Source: PMP191F sp047602185
GTDB taxonomy: Bacteria > Bacteroidota > Bacteroidia > Chitinophagales > Chitinophagaceae
DNA length: 64,000 bases
Assembly: GCA_047602185.1 (NCBI GenBank)
Contig: JASGHY010000001.1
Span: 7,502,001 to 7,566,000 of the forward strand
Direction of reading: 5' to 3'
How positions within the stretch are numbered: position 1 is the first letter of the stretch; each line of letters starts with the position of its first letter. Position numbers and translations under genes: made by a program. A model generated the notes under the pieces. It was not told where the DNA came from and ran no database searches. It saw only the letters and a program-made list of their open reading frames with translations. This document shows, one piece after another, positions 43,342 to 52,857 of the stretch.

Positions 43342-44328
43342 ATGAGCCAACGGCTGCTGGTGGTCGCGCCAAACTGGCTGGGTGACGCAGTGATGGCATT
43401 GCCTGCGCTTGCCGATCTCCGGCGTGCGCATGCCAATGCGTCGATCGACGTGGCCGCTCGCGCGTCGATCGCGCCGCTCGTGCCGCTCGTGCCCGGTGTC
43501 GACGCCGCGGTGCTGCTCGATGGCCGTCATGCGAGCGTGGCCGCGGTCAAGGCGGGGCGTTACGACGCCGCGGTGCTGTTCCCGAACTCGTTCAACAGCG
43601 CGTGGATCGTGCGGCAGGCAGGTGTGCCCGAGCGATGGGGCTACGGCAGCGACTTCCGATCGCTGCTGCTCACGCGTGCGGTGGTGCCGCCGACGCGCGT
43701 GCACCAGGCCGCCTACTATCAGCATCTGACCACCGCGCTCGGCTGCGCGCCAGGGGCGCTCGAGCCGCGTCTCTCGGTTCCGAACGATCTGCGAGTCATT
43801 GGCGAGGAACGGCTGGTGGGCGCGGGCTGGGACGCGCAGACGCCGCTCGTCGCGGTGGCGCCCGGCGCGGCGTTCGGCGGCGCGAAGCGATGGCCGGCGG
43901 ATCGATTCGCCGCGACGATCGACGGCCTCGCGAAGGATGGTGTGGTGTCGGTGCTCATCGGTGTGGGCGCCGACGCGCGCGCGGGCGCCGAGGTTCTGGC
44001 GAAGGTTCACACCGGTTTGCGGCCGCTGAACCTGATTGGTGGAACCAATCTCTCGACGCTGGCCGCAGTGCTCTCGCATTGTCGCGGGCTCGTGACGAAC
44101 GACTCTGGCGCGATGCACTTCGCGGCTGCCGTCGGCGTCCCCGTGACTGCCGTGTTCGGCCCGACCAACGAGCACGAGACGCGGCCGCTCGGGCCGGCGC
44201 CCGCGGCTGTGGTCCACAGCGCGACATGGTGCCGCCCCTGCATGCTCCGCGAATGTCCGCTCACACACGCGTGCATGACGCGCGTCGAGCCCGAGGCCGT
44301 GCTCGCCGAGATCCGGAGGAACCTGTGA
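43342..44328 (+). CDS. waaF: ADP-heptose:LPS heptosyltransferase II
   Basis: A 328-residue GT9 glycosyltransferase, intact. LLVVAPNWLGDAVMALPALA at the N-terminus, AVLFPNSFNSAWIVRQAGVP, VAPGAAFGGAKRWPADRFA, LVTNDSGAMHFAAAVGVPVT and FGPTNEHETRPLGP are typical of WaaF, and WCRPCMLRECPLTHACM is its Cys-rich end. It adds the second heptose to the inner core. Its stop overlaps gmhB by four bases. The 160-base spacer before it holds a small dyad (43276-43294) and no gene. Confidence 0.93.
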   Translation: MSQRLLVVAPNWLGDAVMALPALADLRRAHANASIDVAARASIAPLVPLVPGVDAAVLLDGRHASVAAVKAGRYDAAVLFPNSFNSAWIVRQAGVPERWGYGSDFRSLLLTRAVVPPTRVHQAAYYQHLTTALGCAPGALEPRLSVPNDLRVIGEERLVGAGWDAQTPLVAVAPGAAFGGAKRWPADRFAATIDGLAKDGVVSVLIGVGADARAGAEVLAKVHTGLRPLNLIGGTNLSTLAAVLSHCRGLVTNDSGAMHFAAAVGVPVTAVFGPTNEHETRPLGPAPAAVVHSATWCRPCMLRECPLTHACMTRVEPEAVLAEIRRNL

Positions 44329-44891
44329 GTGCTGCGGTGTTCCTCGATCGTGACGGAACGCTCATCGAAGAAGTGGGCTATCTGGATCGGGCCGAGCGCA
44401 TCGCGCTCTATCCGTATGCGGCCGACGCGATCCGCGCCCTCAATCGCGCAGGCATCCGCGTCGTGATGGTCACGAACCAATCGGGTATCGCCCGCGGCTT
44501 CTTCACCGAGGCGGTCGTCGACGAGTGCCATCGGCACATCGCCAGCCTGCTCGCGCGTGCCGGTGCCCATCTCGACGCCTACTACTACTGTCCGCATCAT
44601 CCCGATGGTCGCGTGCCGGAGTACGCCGTACGCTGCGAGTGTCGCAAGCCAGGAACGGCGCTGGTCGAACGCGCGGTGCGCGAGCTCGGCGTCGATCCCG
44701 CGCGCTCGTTCGCCGTCGGCGATCGCTGGGTCGACATCGGGCTGGCGCGCGCGATGGGAGGCCGCGGCGTGCTCGTGCGCACCGGATACGGTGCGAGTGA
44801 AGAGCACAAGACGCCGCGCGACCTCGAAGCAGATGCGGTCGTCGACAACCTCGCCGGTGCCGCGAGCTGGGTCCTGGTGAACAGCCGGTAG
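44325..44891 (+). CDS. gmhB: D-glycero-D-manno-heptose-1,7-bisphosphate 7-phosphatase
   Basis: A 188-residue HAD phosphatase. The nucleophile motif is FLDRDGTLIEE (Asp residues 8 and 10), motif II VMVTNQSGIARG and motif IV VGDRWVDIGLARA. The zinc-binding Cys/His set CPHHPDG...CECRKPG identifies the GmhB class. It removes the 7-phosphate in ADP-heptose synthesis. Start at GTG 44325, overlapping waaF. Confidence 0.93.
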   Translation: MSAAVFLDRDGTLIEEVGYLDRAERIALYPYAADAIRALNRAGIRVVMVTNQSGIARGFFTEAVVDECHRHIASLLARAGAHLDAYYYCPHHPDGRVPEYAVRCECRKPGTALVERAVRELGVDPARSFAVGDRWVDIGLARAMGGRGVLVRTGYGASEEHKTPRDLEADAVVDNLAGAASWVLVNSR

Positions 44892-44931
44892 GCCCAGAGG
44901 CTTCGAGCACACTACAATTCCTCACTCCGGT

Positions 44932-45961
44932 ATGGACATCGTCACGCGCGCTGCGCGGCTGCACTCGAATCATCGATGCCTTCGGCTCGAAGCGCGTCCT
45001 CGTCGTCGGCGACCTGATCGCCGATGAGTTCATCTACGGCGAGGTGTCGCGCGTATCGCGAGAGGCGCCCGTGCTGATCCTGCGCTACGACACGACGGAA
45101 GTGGTTCCCGGTGGGGCGGGCAACGCGGCGAACAACGTGGCCGCGCTCGGTGCGAGCGCGCTGCTCGCCGGCATGGTCGGCGCGGATCTGGAGGGGCAGC
45201 GTCTGCTCGCGACGTTTCCGAAGACGGTCGACGTGCGCAAGGTCGTGCGGGCGCGCAAGTACCGCACGCCGGTGAAGACGCGCATTCTCGCGGGCGGCGT
45301 GCACTCGGCCAAGCAGCAGGTCGTGCGGATCGATCGCGAGACCGGGTGGCCGCTCGATCCCGAGGTGAGCGACGCGTTCGTCGCGAAGCTCGCGCCCGCG
45401 CTCGGCGACTGCGATGCGGTGCTGCTGTCCGACTACGGCTCCGGCCTGATCACGCCGGATCTGGCGCTCGCCATCCGTCGCACGCTCGAAGCGCGGACAC
45501 CGCGGCTCAACGTCCCCATCGTGATCGACAGCCGCTATCGGCTCCTCGACTTCAAGGGATTGACGGCGTGCACACCGAACGAATCGGAGGTCGAGCGCGC
45601 GCTGGGCATCGAGATCGACGACGATGGGGAGATGCTGGAGAGCGCAGGGCGGACGCTGCTGCGCCGGACCGGGATGCAGGCAGTGCTGATCACGCGCGGC
45701 AGCCGCGGCATGGCGCTGTTCCAGCCGAAGCAGCCGACCATTCACATCGAGATCTTCGGATCCGATCAGGTCGCGGACGTCACCGGTGCCGGCGACACGG
45801 TGATTGCCACATTGACCGCGGCGCTCGCGTCGGGAGCGACGTTCGAAGAGGCGGCGCGGCTCGCGAACTACGCCGGCGGGCTCGTCGTGATGAAGCGCGG
45901 CACGGCGACGGTGTCCGCGCGCGAGCTCCACGCGGCAATCGACGACGCGCCGGGCAATTGA
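44932..45961 (+). CDS. hldA: D-glycero-beta-D-manno-heptose-7-phosphate kinase (RfaE1), one frameshift
   Basis: A PfkB-family kinase of about 342 residues. The start MDIVTRAARL is followed by a one-base slip near 44,961, after which IIDAFGSKRVLVVGDLIADE, VPGGAGNAANNVAALGASAL, DYGSGLITPDLA and the C-terminal DVTGAGDTVIATLTAALAS (catalytic Asp) are in frame. It corresponds to the kinase half of the fused HldE of enterobacteria. The nucleotidyltransferase half is the next gene, 37 bases on. Confidence 0.9.
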
Positions 45962-45997
45962 CGATCGCTGCACGAGGCGCGGTCTGATTCACGAGTC

Positions 45998-46486
45998 ATG
46001 GGTACGGTATTGAACGAAGCGGAACTCGTCGCTGCAGTGGCGGCCGACAAGGCGGCCGGGCGCACCGTGGCGTTCGCCAACGGCTGCTTCGATCTGCTGC
46101 ACGTCGGACACGTCCGCTATCTCCAGGGAGCCGCCGCCGAAGCCGATCGGCTCGTGGTCGCGGTGAACGCCGATCGATCGGTGCGCGGGTTGAAAGGGAC
46201 CAATCGGCCGATCCTTCCCGAGCAGGATCGCGCCGAGCTCGTCGCGGCGCTGCGTGGCGTCGACTACGTCGTGCTGTTCGACGAGCCGAACGTCGAGCGG
46301 CTGCTGCGTCTGCTCCAGCCAGACGTCCACTGCAAGGGGACCGATTACACCGTCGAGTCGGTCCCCGAGCGCGCGGTCGTGCAGGCCTACGGTGGACGTC
46401 CTGCGATCGTCGGCGATCCCAAGAACCACAACACACGCGAGCTCATCGCGAAGATCGCTGGCGGTTCTCCCTCCGGCCATCGATGA
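45998..46486 (+). CDS. hldC: D-glycero-beta-D-manno-heptose 1-phosphate adenylyltransferase (RfaE2)
   Basis: A 162-residue nucleotidyltransferase with the motif FANGCFDLLHVGHVRYLQGA (HxGH class) and VNADRSVRGLKGTNRPI plus a KGTDYTVESVPE tail. It makes ADP-heptose from heptose 1-phosphate. It is separate from the kinase, as in many non-enterobacteria. Intact. Confidence 0.93.
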   Translation: MGTVLNEAELVAAVAADKAAGRTVAFANGCFDLLHVGHVRYLQGAAAEADRLVVAVNADRSVRGLKGTNRPILPEQDRAELVAALRGVDYVVLFDEPNVERLLRLLQPDVHCKGTDYTVESVPERAVVQAYGGRPAIVGDPKNHNTRELIAKIAGGSPSGHR

Positions 46487-46511
46487 TCGTGCGCGCTGCC
46501 GCAGTGCCCTG

Positions 46512-47564
46512 ATGTCCGAACGCCTGCGCATCCTGATCGTTCGTCTCGGCGCGCTCGGAGACATCGTCCATGCCGTGCCCGTGGCCGTGGCACTGCGCCG
46601 CGCGTACCCCGAGGCGGAGATCGACTGGATCGTCAGCGCGAAGCATCGCGAGATCCTGGATCTGGTGCCGGTCGTCACCAACCGGATCGTGGTCGACGAT
46701 CGGCGGCAGGGCCGCGGCGGCATGTCGCTCTTCGCGGCAATCAGGCACTTGCGACGGCGGCACTACGACGTGGCGATCGATCTGCAGGGGCTGATCAAGT
46801 CCGCGGTGATCGCGCGTCTCTCCGGCGCGCGGCGAGTGATTGGCTTCAACGCGAAGTACGCGCGCGAGCCGCTCGCCACCTGGCTCTATACCGAGGTGCA
46901 CGATCCGGGAGGAGCGGGCATGTATGCACCGAGTGAGACGCGACACGTGGTGCACGTGAATCTCGGGTTGCTCGAACGGCTCGGAATACGAACCACCGAC
47001 CCCGAGTTCGCGCTCGATGCGCCACGCTCCGCTGCCGTCGACGCCATTGTCGGTGAGGCAGGACGTCCCTTCGCGCTGCTGAACACCGGCGCGGCGTGGC
47101 CGAACAAGCGCTGGCCGCCGTCCCGTCTCGCGGAGCTCGCGCGTCAGTTGCACGCACGCGACGGCCTTCGCTCGATCGTGCTGTGGGGGCCGGGCGAACG
47201 CGCGCTGGCGGAGGAGGTCGTGGCCGGCGCCGGCGGCGCCGCCCTCATCGCACCACAGACGACGATTGCCGACATCGCGGGGCTCGCGTCGGAAGCGGCA
47301 GTCATGGTGTCGGGCGACACCGGCCCGACGCACATCGCGTCCGCGCTGGGTACTCCGCTCGTCGGCATCTACGGTCCGACACGACCCGAGCGCAACGGAC
47401 CGCTTGGTGCAGACGACGAGGCCGTGTCGCGAGCGGCGGTGTGCCAGTGCCACCATCTGCGACAATGCAGACTCGATCGCATGTGTCTCCTCGACATCGA
47501 CGTTCCTGAAGTCCTCGCCGCGGTGGAGCGGCGCCTGGCCGCGGCGGAGCGCCACAGTGGCTGA
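46512..47564 (+). CDS. waaC: GT9 heptosyltransferase, probably WaaC
   Basis: A 350-residue GT9 protein. LRILIVRLGALGDIVHAVPV, AEIDWIVSAKHREILDLVPV, YDVAIDLQGLIKSAVIARLS and MVSGDTGPTHIASALGTPLV match heptosyltransferase I. It would add the first heptose to Kdo. WaaC and WaaF are separable here by the N-terminal motif (RLGALGDIVH versus NWLGDAVM). It ends the heptose run. Start at ATG 46512. Confidence 0.88.
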   Translation: MSERLRILIVRLGALGDIVHAVPVAVALRRAYPEAEIDWIVSAKHREILDLVPVVTNRIVVDDRRQGRGGMSLFAAIRHLRRRHYDVAIDLQGLIKSAVIARLSGARRVIGFNAKYAREPLATWLYTEVHDPGGAGMYAPSETRHVVHVNLGLLERLGIRTTDPEFALDAPRSAAVDAIVGEAGRPFALLNTGAAWPNKRWPPSRLAELARQLHARDGLRSIVLWGPGERALAEEVVAGAGGAALIAPQTTIADIAGLASEAAVMVSGDTGPTHIASALGTPLVGIYGPTRPERNGPLGADDEAVSRAAVCQCHHLRQCRLDRMCLLDIDVPEVLAAVERRLAAAERHSG

Positions 47565-47593
47565 TCTCGACGACGCGGCTCGCGCGGTGGCGT

Positions 47594-48085
47594 GTGCCGC
47601 TCGGTTTCGCATTCGCGCTGCTCGTCATGTGGCTCGCGTCGCCGACCGGCATCCTCCTGTTCGCCGGCGGACTCGTCGCGGCCGTCGGCGAAGCGCTGCG
47701 CATCTGGGCGGCCGGACATCTGAACAAGTCGCGTGAGGTCACCTCCTCGGGTCCGTACCGCTGGTTCGCGCATCCGCTCTACGTCGGGTCGTCGATCATG
47801 GGCGTCGGCCTCGCGATCGCATCGGGCAGCGCGATCGTGGCGCTGCTGATCGCGCTGTATCTCGGGTCGACGATCACGGCGGCCGTGCGCAGCGAGGAAG
47901 CGTTCCTCCGTCAGAAGTTCGGCGATCGTTACGATCGCTACCGGCGTGGCGAACTCGGACCGCGCGACGACGCGGCAGCGACGCGACGCTTCACCATCGA
48001 TCAAGCGATGGCCAATCATGCAGTACCGCGCGCTCGGTGGACTCGTCCTCGCCGTATTGCTGCTCTGTTGGAAGGCGGCCTATAA
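47594..48085 (+). CDS. Isoprenylcysteine carboxyl methyltransferase-like membrane protein
   Basis: A 163-residue membrane protein with hydrophobic segments at about 3-35 and 68-98. The motif SGPYRWFAHPLYVGSSIMGV and the downstream EEAFLRQKFGDRYDRYRRG match the ICMT/PEMT (DUF1295-like) fold, which binds S-adenosylmethionine. Bacterial members methylate lipids or unknown acceptors. GTG 47594 is the first plausible start; the frame is open further upstream into waaC. It may be the last gene of the LPS run. Confidence 0.8.
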   Translation: MPLGFAFALLVMWLASPTGILLFAGGLVAAVGEALRIWAAGHLNKSREVTSSGPYRWFAHPLYVGSSIMGVGLAIASGSAIVALLIALYLGSTITAAVRSEEAFLRQKFGDRYDRYRRGELGPRDDAAATRRFTIDQAMANHAVPRARWTRPRRIAALLEGGL

Positions 48086-48129
48086 TGGAGCGCTTTGGCG
48101 GGCAGCGGGCACGCCGTAGAGCGTCAGCC

Positions 48130-48205
48130 GGGCGGTTAGCTCAGTTGGTAGAGCACCGGCTTTACACGCCGGCTGTCAGGGGTTCGAGTCCCTTACCGCC
48201 CACCA
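48130..48205 (+). tRNA. tRNA-Val (anticodon TAC)
   Basis: 76 bases with encoded CCA. Acceptor GGGCGGT/ACCGCCC, D-arm with AGCTCAGTTGGTAGAGC, anticodon arm CCGGC-TTTACAC-GCCGG, T-arm GGTTCGAGTCC. The spacer that follows contains heptamer-like words (AATTCAG, ACTGCAG, AATTCAC near 48,213-48,236). Confidence 0.96.
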
Positions 48206-48379
48206 CGTCAGCGGAATTCAGACTGCAGAATTCACATCGCGAGCGGATTGCAGTTCGGAGTGCCGCCGGAGATTGCGCGGCGGGCGAAATGCGTTGGCGA
48301 ACGCGGTTCAGTCTGCTACATTAAGAAGTCTCGTCAATCTGGAATCTGCACATGCAATCTGCAGGTTGATTGACATCTT

Positions 48380-48456
<77 letters not shown>

Positions 48457-48691
48457 CTCACTTCGTTCCGAGTCGAGTGGCATCCCCCAAGCAGCTAGTC
48501 TGATTCACATCACGCGTTGACCGCGGCTGCCGCGGGTGTGTCGTGCGTCGCCTAATGCTGTCCTGTCCGAGGACGCCCGCTGTGTAAGGGTGAGGCAGCG
48601 TCGCCTCGAATCGTGCGATCTGTCGTGGGAATTCGGCGCGACGCCGCTGGACCGGCAGTTGCACGGCAGTCCCTTCGTGCAACCTCTGCGA

Positions 48692-51025
48692 ATGCAGCTC
48701 GAGCGTCTTCGTCAGGCCATCGCCGACGTCCGACGCGCGCATCCAACGCTCATCACACGCATCGGCATCGCGGCGCTCGCGGCGCTCGCTGCGATCGTGC
48801 TCGTGTGCGGCGCGAGCGTGTGGTTCCTGGCGTCGCTCCGGTCCGACCTGCCGAACGTCGAGGCGCTGCGCCGCATCGGCGAGATGGACCAGGCGACGGC
48901 CGTGTTCGATCGGAACGACCAGCTTGCATTCACCATCTTTCGCGAGCAGCGAATCGACGTGCCGCTCTCCGAGGTGTCGCCGAATCTGAAGCAGGCGATC
49001 CTCGCCATCGAGGATCAGCGGTTCTACCAGCATGGCGGCTTCGACGTCGTGCGCATGGCGTCGGCGTTTCTCGCCAACGTCCGCCGGATGCGGCTCGCGC
49101 AAGGGGGCAGCACGATCACGCAGCAGCTCGCGCGTCAGAGCTTCCTCACGCCGGACAAGACCTATCGGCGCAAGCTGCAGGAGCTGATTCTCGCCGGCCG
49201 CATCGAACGTCTGTATTCCAAGGATCAAATCCTCGGGATGTACCTGAACAAGGTCTACTTCGGCGACGGGCTGTACGGGGTCGAGGCGGCGTCGCGCGGC
49301 TTCTTCGGGAAGCACGCGTCGGAGTTGACGGTGGCGGAGGCGGCGCTCCTCGCCGGTCTGGTGAAGTCGCCCTCGTCGTATGCGCCGACGGTGAGCGTGG
49401 CCAAAGCGGTCGCTCGCAGGAACGTCGTCCTGCAGGCGATGAAGGAAACAGGCGCCATCGACACGGCGACGTGGCAGGCGGCGCGCGCGAGCAAGCCGTC
49501 GCTGCACGATTCGCTGCGGGCCGACGAACCGCACGGCCAGTACTTCAAGGAGCAGGTGCGGCGCGAGCTCGTCGAGCGCTTCGGCTGGCAGCGCGTCTAC
49601 CAGGGCGGGCTGCGCGTCTACGCGACGATCGACATGCCGATGCAGATCGCGGCCGACGCGGCCGTGGCCGACGGCTTGAAGGATCTCGATGCGCGGCGTG
49701 CGGCCGTGGCGAAGCGGCGCGCGCAACGCGCCGCGGCCGACGACGCGCCGCTGCAGGCTGCGCTGATCGCGCTCGATCCGTCGACCGGTCACGTGCGCGC
49801 GATGACAGGCGGCCGCAGCTTCGCCGACTCGCACTTCAACCGCGCCGTGCAGGCGAAGCGGCAGCCCGGTTCAGCATTCAAGCCGTTCGTCTACGCGGCT
49901 GCGCTCGAAGCCGGCTTCACGCCCGCCACGTTGATCGAGAACCTGAACGATCCGATTCCGACGCTGCAGGGTGCCTGGACGCCCGAAGACGAGCACTCGA
50001 CGAGCGATGCGATGAGCCTGCGCGAGGCGCTGCGGACCTCGAGCAACCGTGCGGCCGTACGCCTGCTGCAGGATGTCGGCATACCGAAGACCGTGCAGTA
50101 CGCGAAGGCGATGGGCGTAGGCGACGTGCCGAGCGTGCCATCGCTCGCGCTCGGATCGGGCGAGGTGACGCTGCAGTCGCTGACGGCGGCCTACGCCGCC
50201 TTCGCCAACCACGGCATCGTCACGCAACCGATTCTGATTCGGCGCGTGGAGGATCGCGACGGTACGGTGCTCTACACGGCGGAAGAGACGAGCACGCGCG
50301 CGATCAGCGACGTCACCGCTTTCCTCATGTCCACCATGCTCGCGGACGTGATCAACGCGGGAACGGGAGCGCGCGCACGCTCGCTCGGGTTCCGCCTGCC
50401 GGCCGCGGGGAAGACCGGTACGACGAACGACTATCACGACGCATGGTTCGTCGGCTTCACGCCGTCGCTGGTGTCGGGGGTGTGGGTCGGATTCGATCAG
50501 CCGCAGACGATCCTTCCGCGCGGTTTCGCGGCCGACGTCGCGGTGCCGTTGTGGGCGTCGTTCATGAAGGACGCCACGGTTGGCGACAAGCCAAGCTGGC
50601 TGCCTCCGCCGCAAGGGGTCGTCTCCGCCGAGATCTGCCGCATGTCGGGACACCTCGCGACTGAAGGCTGTGCGCACGCGGACGTCATCGACGCGGACGG
50701 ACGGCTCACGCAGCGCTCGATGATCTACACCGAGTATTTCGCCAGCGGCACCGAGCCGACGGCGACCTGCGAGATCCACGCGCGCCGCGGGTTCTTCGGC
50801 ACGCTCGCCACGGTGCTCACCGGCTTGCCTGAACGGCCGCCGATCCCGCACGTCGAGCGCGACAGCGTGCCGCCGCCTGTCGTGGCCGCCGTCGACGTGC
50901 CTCCGCCAGCGCAGGCAAGTGACGACGAGGAGCCGAAGAAGAAGCGCGGGTTCTGGTCGCGTGTGTTCGGCATCGGCCGCAGCCAGGACGACGACCGGCG
51001 GGAGAGGAAACCGAAGGAGCGGTGA
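48692..51025 (+). CDS. mrcA: Class A penicillin-binding protein (PBP1A type)
   Basis: A 777-residue bifunctional peptidoglycan synthase, intact. Membrane segment at about 22-46. The GT51 transglycosylase domain has E107 in AIEDQRFYQHGGFD and the motif GGSTITQQLARQ. The transpeptidase domain has S394-x-x-K397 (GSAFKPF), S450-S-N452 and K574-T-G (GKTGTTNDYHDAWFVG). A Cys-containing loop (ICRMSGHLATEGC) and a charged, Pro-rich tail end the protein. It polymerises and cross-links murein in the periplasm. The frame is open upstream to 48536; ATG 48692 gives a normal PBP N-terminus. Confidence 0.94.
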   Translation: MQLERLRQAIADVRRAHPTLITRIGIAALAALAAIVLVCGASVWFLASLRSDLPNVEALRRIGEMDQATAVFDRNDQLAFTIFREQRIDVPLSEVSPNLKQAILAIEDQRFYQHGGFDVVRMASAFLANVRRMRLAQGGSTITQQLARQSFLTPDKTYRRKLQELILAGRIERLYSKDQILGMYLNKVYFGDGLYGVEAASRGFFGKHASELTVAEAALLAGLVKSPSSYAPTVSVAKAVARRNVVLQAMKETGAIDTATWQAARASKPSLHDSLRADEPHGQYFKEQVRRELVERFGWQRVYQGGLRVYATIDMPMQIAADAAVADGLKDLDARRAAVAKRRAQRAAADDAPLQAALIALDPSTGHVRAMTGGRSFADSHFNRAVQAKRQPGSAFKPFVYAAALEAGFTPATLIENLNDPIPTLQGAWTPEDEHSTSDAMSLREALRTSSNRAAVRLLQDVGIPKTVQYAKAMGVGDVPSVPSLALGSGEVTLQSLTAAYAAFANHGIVTQPILIRRVEDRDGTVLYTAEETSTRAISDVTAFLMSTMLADVINAGTGARARSLGFRLPAAGKTGTTNDYHDAWFVGFTPSLVSGVWVGFDQPQTILPRGFAADVAVPLWASFMKDATVGDKPSWLPPPQGVVSAEICRMSGHLATEGCAHADVIDADGRLTQRSMIYTEYFASGTEPTATCEIHARRGFFGTLATVLTGLPERPPIPHVERDSVPPPVVAAVDVPPPAQASDDEEPKKKRGFWSRVFGIGRSQDDDRRERKPKER

Positions 51026-51048
51026 TACGATGCGGTCGCTGGCTGGTC

Positions 51049-52074
51049 ATGCCCTTCCGCGACCTCATCGGACATCGCAAGCTCGTCGCGCTGTTGACGC
51101 GTTCTGTCGCGCGACAGACGCTGCCGCCCAGCCTGATCTTCTCGGGACCGGCGGGAGTCGGCAAGCAGCTGGCAGCGCTGTCGACCGCACAAGCACTCAA
51201 TTGTCTGCAGCTTTTCAGCTTCGTCGACGCTGAATCCGGCGGTCCCGCCGTAGACGCATGCGGTGCTTGTGCCGCGTGCACGCGTATCGCGCGCGGCGTT
51301 CACCCTGACGTTCTGTTCATCCAGCCGAACGACAAAGGCAACATCAAGATCGAACCCGTACGCGACGCCATCGATCGGGCGGGCTATCGCCCTTTCGAAG
51401 GTCGGCGCCGCGTCACGATCATCGACTCGGCCGACGGTCTCGAACGCTCCGCCCAGAACGCGCTGCTCAAGGTGCTCGAGGAGCCGCCGTCGGGATCGGT
51501 GTTCATTCTCGTCACCGCCCTGCCTGATCTTCTTCTCCCTACCGTCCGATCGCGCTGTCCGCAGTTGCGTTTTCGTCCACTCGAAGCAGCGGAGGTCGCG
51601 CAGTTGCTCGTTCGCCGCGGACATCGCGACGACGATGCGTATGCGGTGGCTGCGTTGGCGAACGGCAGCATCGGTCAGGCGCTCGAAGCGGCCGCGGCCG
51701 ATCTCGTCGAAGCGCGCGACGTAGCGATGCGTGTCCTCTCCCAGGCCGCATCGTCTGACGATGCGCGGCGGCGGATCGAGAGCGCGAAGGATCTCGTCGT
51801 GAAGAGCGGTGGGCCCGCGTCGACAGAACGCGATCAGCTGGCGGTCTACCTGCGGGCGATGGCGTCGCTGCTCCGCGACATCGAGGTGATTGCGACGTCG
51901 GCAGACCGGTCGATTCTCGCCAACCCTGACGTCGCGCCGCGGCTGGAGCGCCTGTCGGCATTCGCCGGCGCGCGCGGACGCGCGGCGTTCCAGGCGGTCG
52001 ATCAGGCGCTGGCATCGCTCGATCGCTACACCAACGCGAAGCTCGTCGCCGACTGGCTCGTGCTGCAGCTCTGA
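51049..52074 (+). CDS. holB: DNA polymerase III delta-prime subunit
   Basis: A 341-residue AAA+ clamp-loader subunit. The N-terminus DLIGHRKLVALLTRSVARQT, P-loop-like GPAGVGKQL, a zinc-binding CGACAACTRIARGVHPD, VTIIDSADGLERSAQNALLK and LLPTVRSRCPQLRF (SRC motif) match HolB/DnaX-type proteins. The longer start at GTG 51022 is possible. It is followed immediately by ricT, a common order (holB-ricT). Confidence 0.9.
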   Translation: MPFRDLIGHRKLVALLTRSVARQTLPPSLIFSGPAGVGKQLAALSTAQALNCLQLFSFVDAESGGPAVDACGACAACTRIARGVHPDVLFIQPNDKGNIKIEPVRDAIDRAGYRPFEGRRRVTIIDSADGLERSAQNALLKVLEEPPSGSVFILVTALPDLLLPTVRSRCPQLRFRPLEAAEVAQLLVRRGHRDDDAYAVAALANGSIGQALEAAAADLVEARDVAMRVLSQAASSDDARRRIESAKDLVVKSGGPASTERDQLAVYLRAMASLLRDIEVIATSADRSILANPDVAPRLERLSAFAGARGRAAFQAVDQALASLDRYTNAKLVADWLVLQL

Positions 52075-52079
52075 CGATC

Positions 52080-52857
52080 ATGCAGGACGCCACGTCGCAC
52101 CCGCTGCGCTTCGTCTCGGTCAAGCTGACACCTGTCGGCCGCGCACAGTCGTACGCTCTCGATCCCGAGACGACGCGAGTGCCGCGCGCGGGTGAGGCGG
52201 TGGTCGTGCAGACCGATCAGGGTCCGGCCATCGGCACCGTCGCTTCGCAGGTGCCGCAGCTCGTCGAGCGCAGGGGTGCGACGGCGAGATCCGCCTATCG
52301 GATTGGTCCGGCTCGCATCGCCTGAAGACATCGTGGCGCGCATGCGGCATCGGCAGCGGGAAGAGGAGGCCTATCGCATCGCGCTCCTCAAGATTCGCGA
52401 GCGCGGACTCTCGATGAAGCTGACCCGCGTCGAGCAGGCGTTCGACGGGTCGCGTCTGCTGTTCTACTTCACGGCCGACGCGCGCGTCGACTTCCGCGAG
52501 CTGGTTCGCGAGCTCGCGACCGAGTTCCGCACGCGCATCGAGATGCGGCAGATCGGGGTTCGCGACGAAGCGCGCGTTCTCGGCGGCTACGGTACGTGCG
52601 GACGTCCGCTCTGCTGCACGACGCTTCCTCACGAGTTTCGAGCCGGTCTCGATCAAGATGGCGAAGCAGCAGGACCTGAGCCTCAACCCGTCGAAGCTCT
52701 CAGGACTGTGCGGCCGGCTCAAATGCTGTCTGCGCTACGAGCTGCCGAACGCCAAGGGGCAGGTGCACGGCGGCTGCGGCAGCGAGGGTGGGTGCGACAA
52801 CCCCTCGGGTGCGGCACCGGCAGCTGCGGCACCGGCACGTGCGGGTGCCGCCGATGA
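52080..52857 (+). CDS. ricT: PSP1-domain protein RicT (YaaT), three frameshifts
   Basis: About 258 residues once three indels are corrected (near 52,305, 52,630 and 52,808). Blocks: VSVKLTPVGRAQSYALDPET, ASPEDIVARMRHRQREEEAY, the PSP1 core FTADARVDFRELVRELATEF, VLGGYGTCGRPLCCTTFLTS, and MAKQQDLSLNPSKLSGLCGR followed by LKCCLRYE. The conserved Cys residues bind iron-sulfur clusters in the Bacillus RicAFT complex, which affects mRNA maturation. In the corrected frame the end is unusually Cys-rich (SGCGTGSCGTGTCGCRR). The stop overlaps pdxA by four bases. Confidence 0.85.

Noticed and set aside
48458..49834. Long minus-strand open frame opposite PBP1A
   Set aside because: Low-complexity Arg/His-rich translation typical of the antisense of G+C-rich genes; the plus-strand frame has all PBP motifs.
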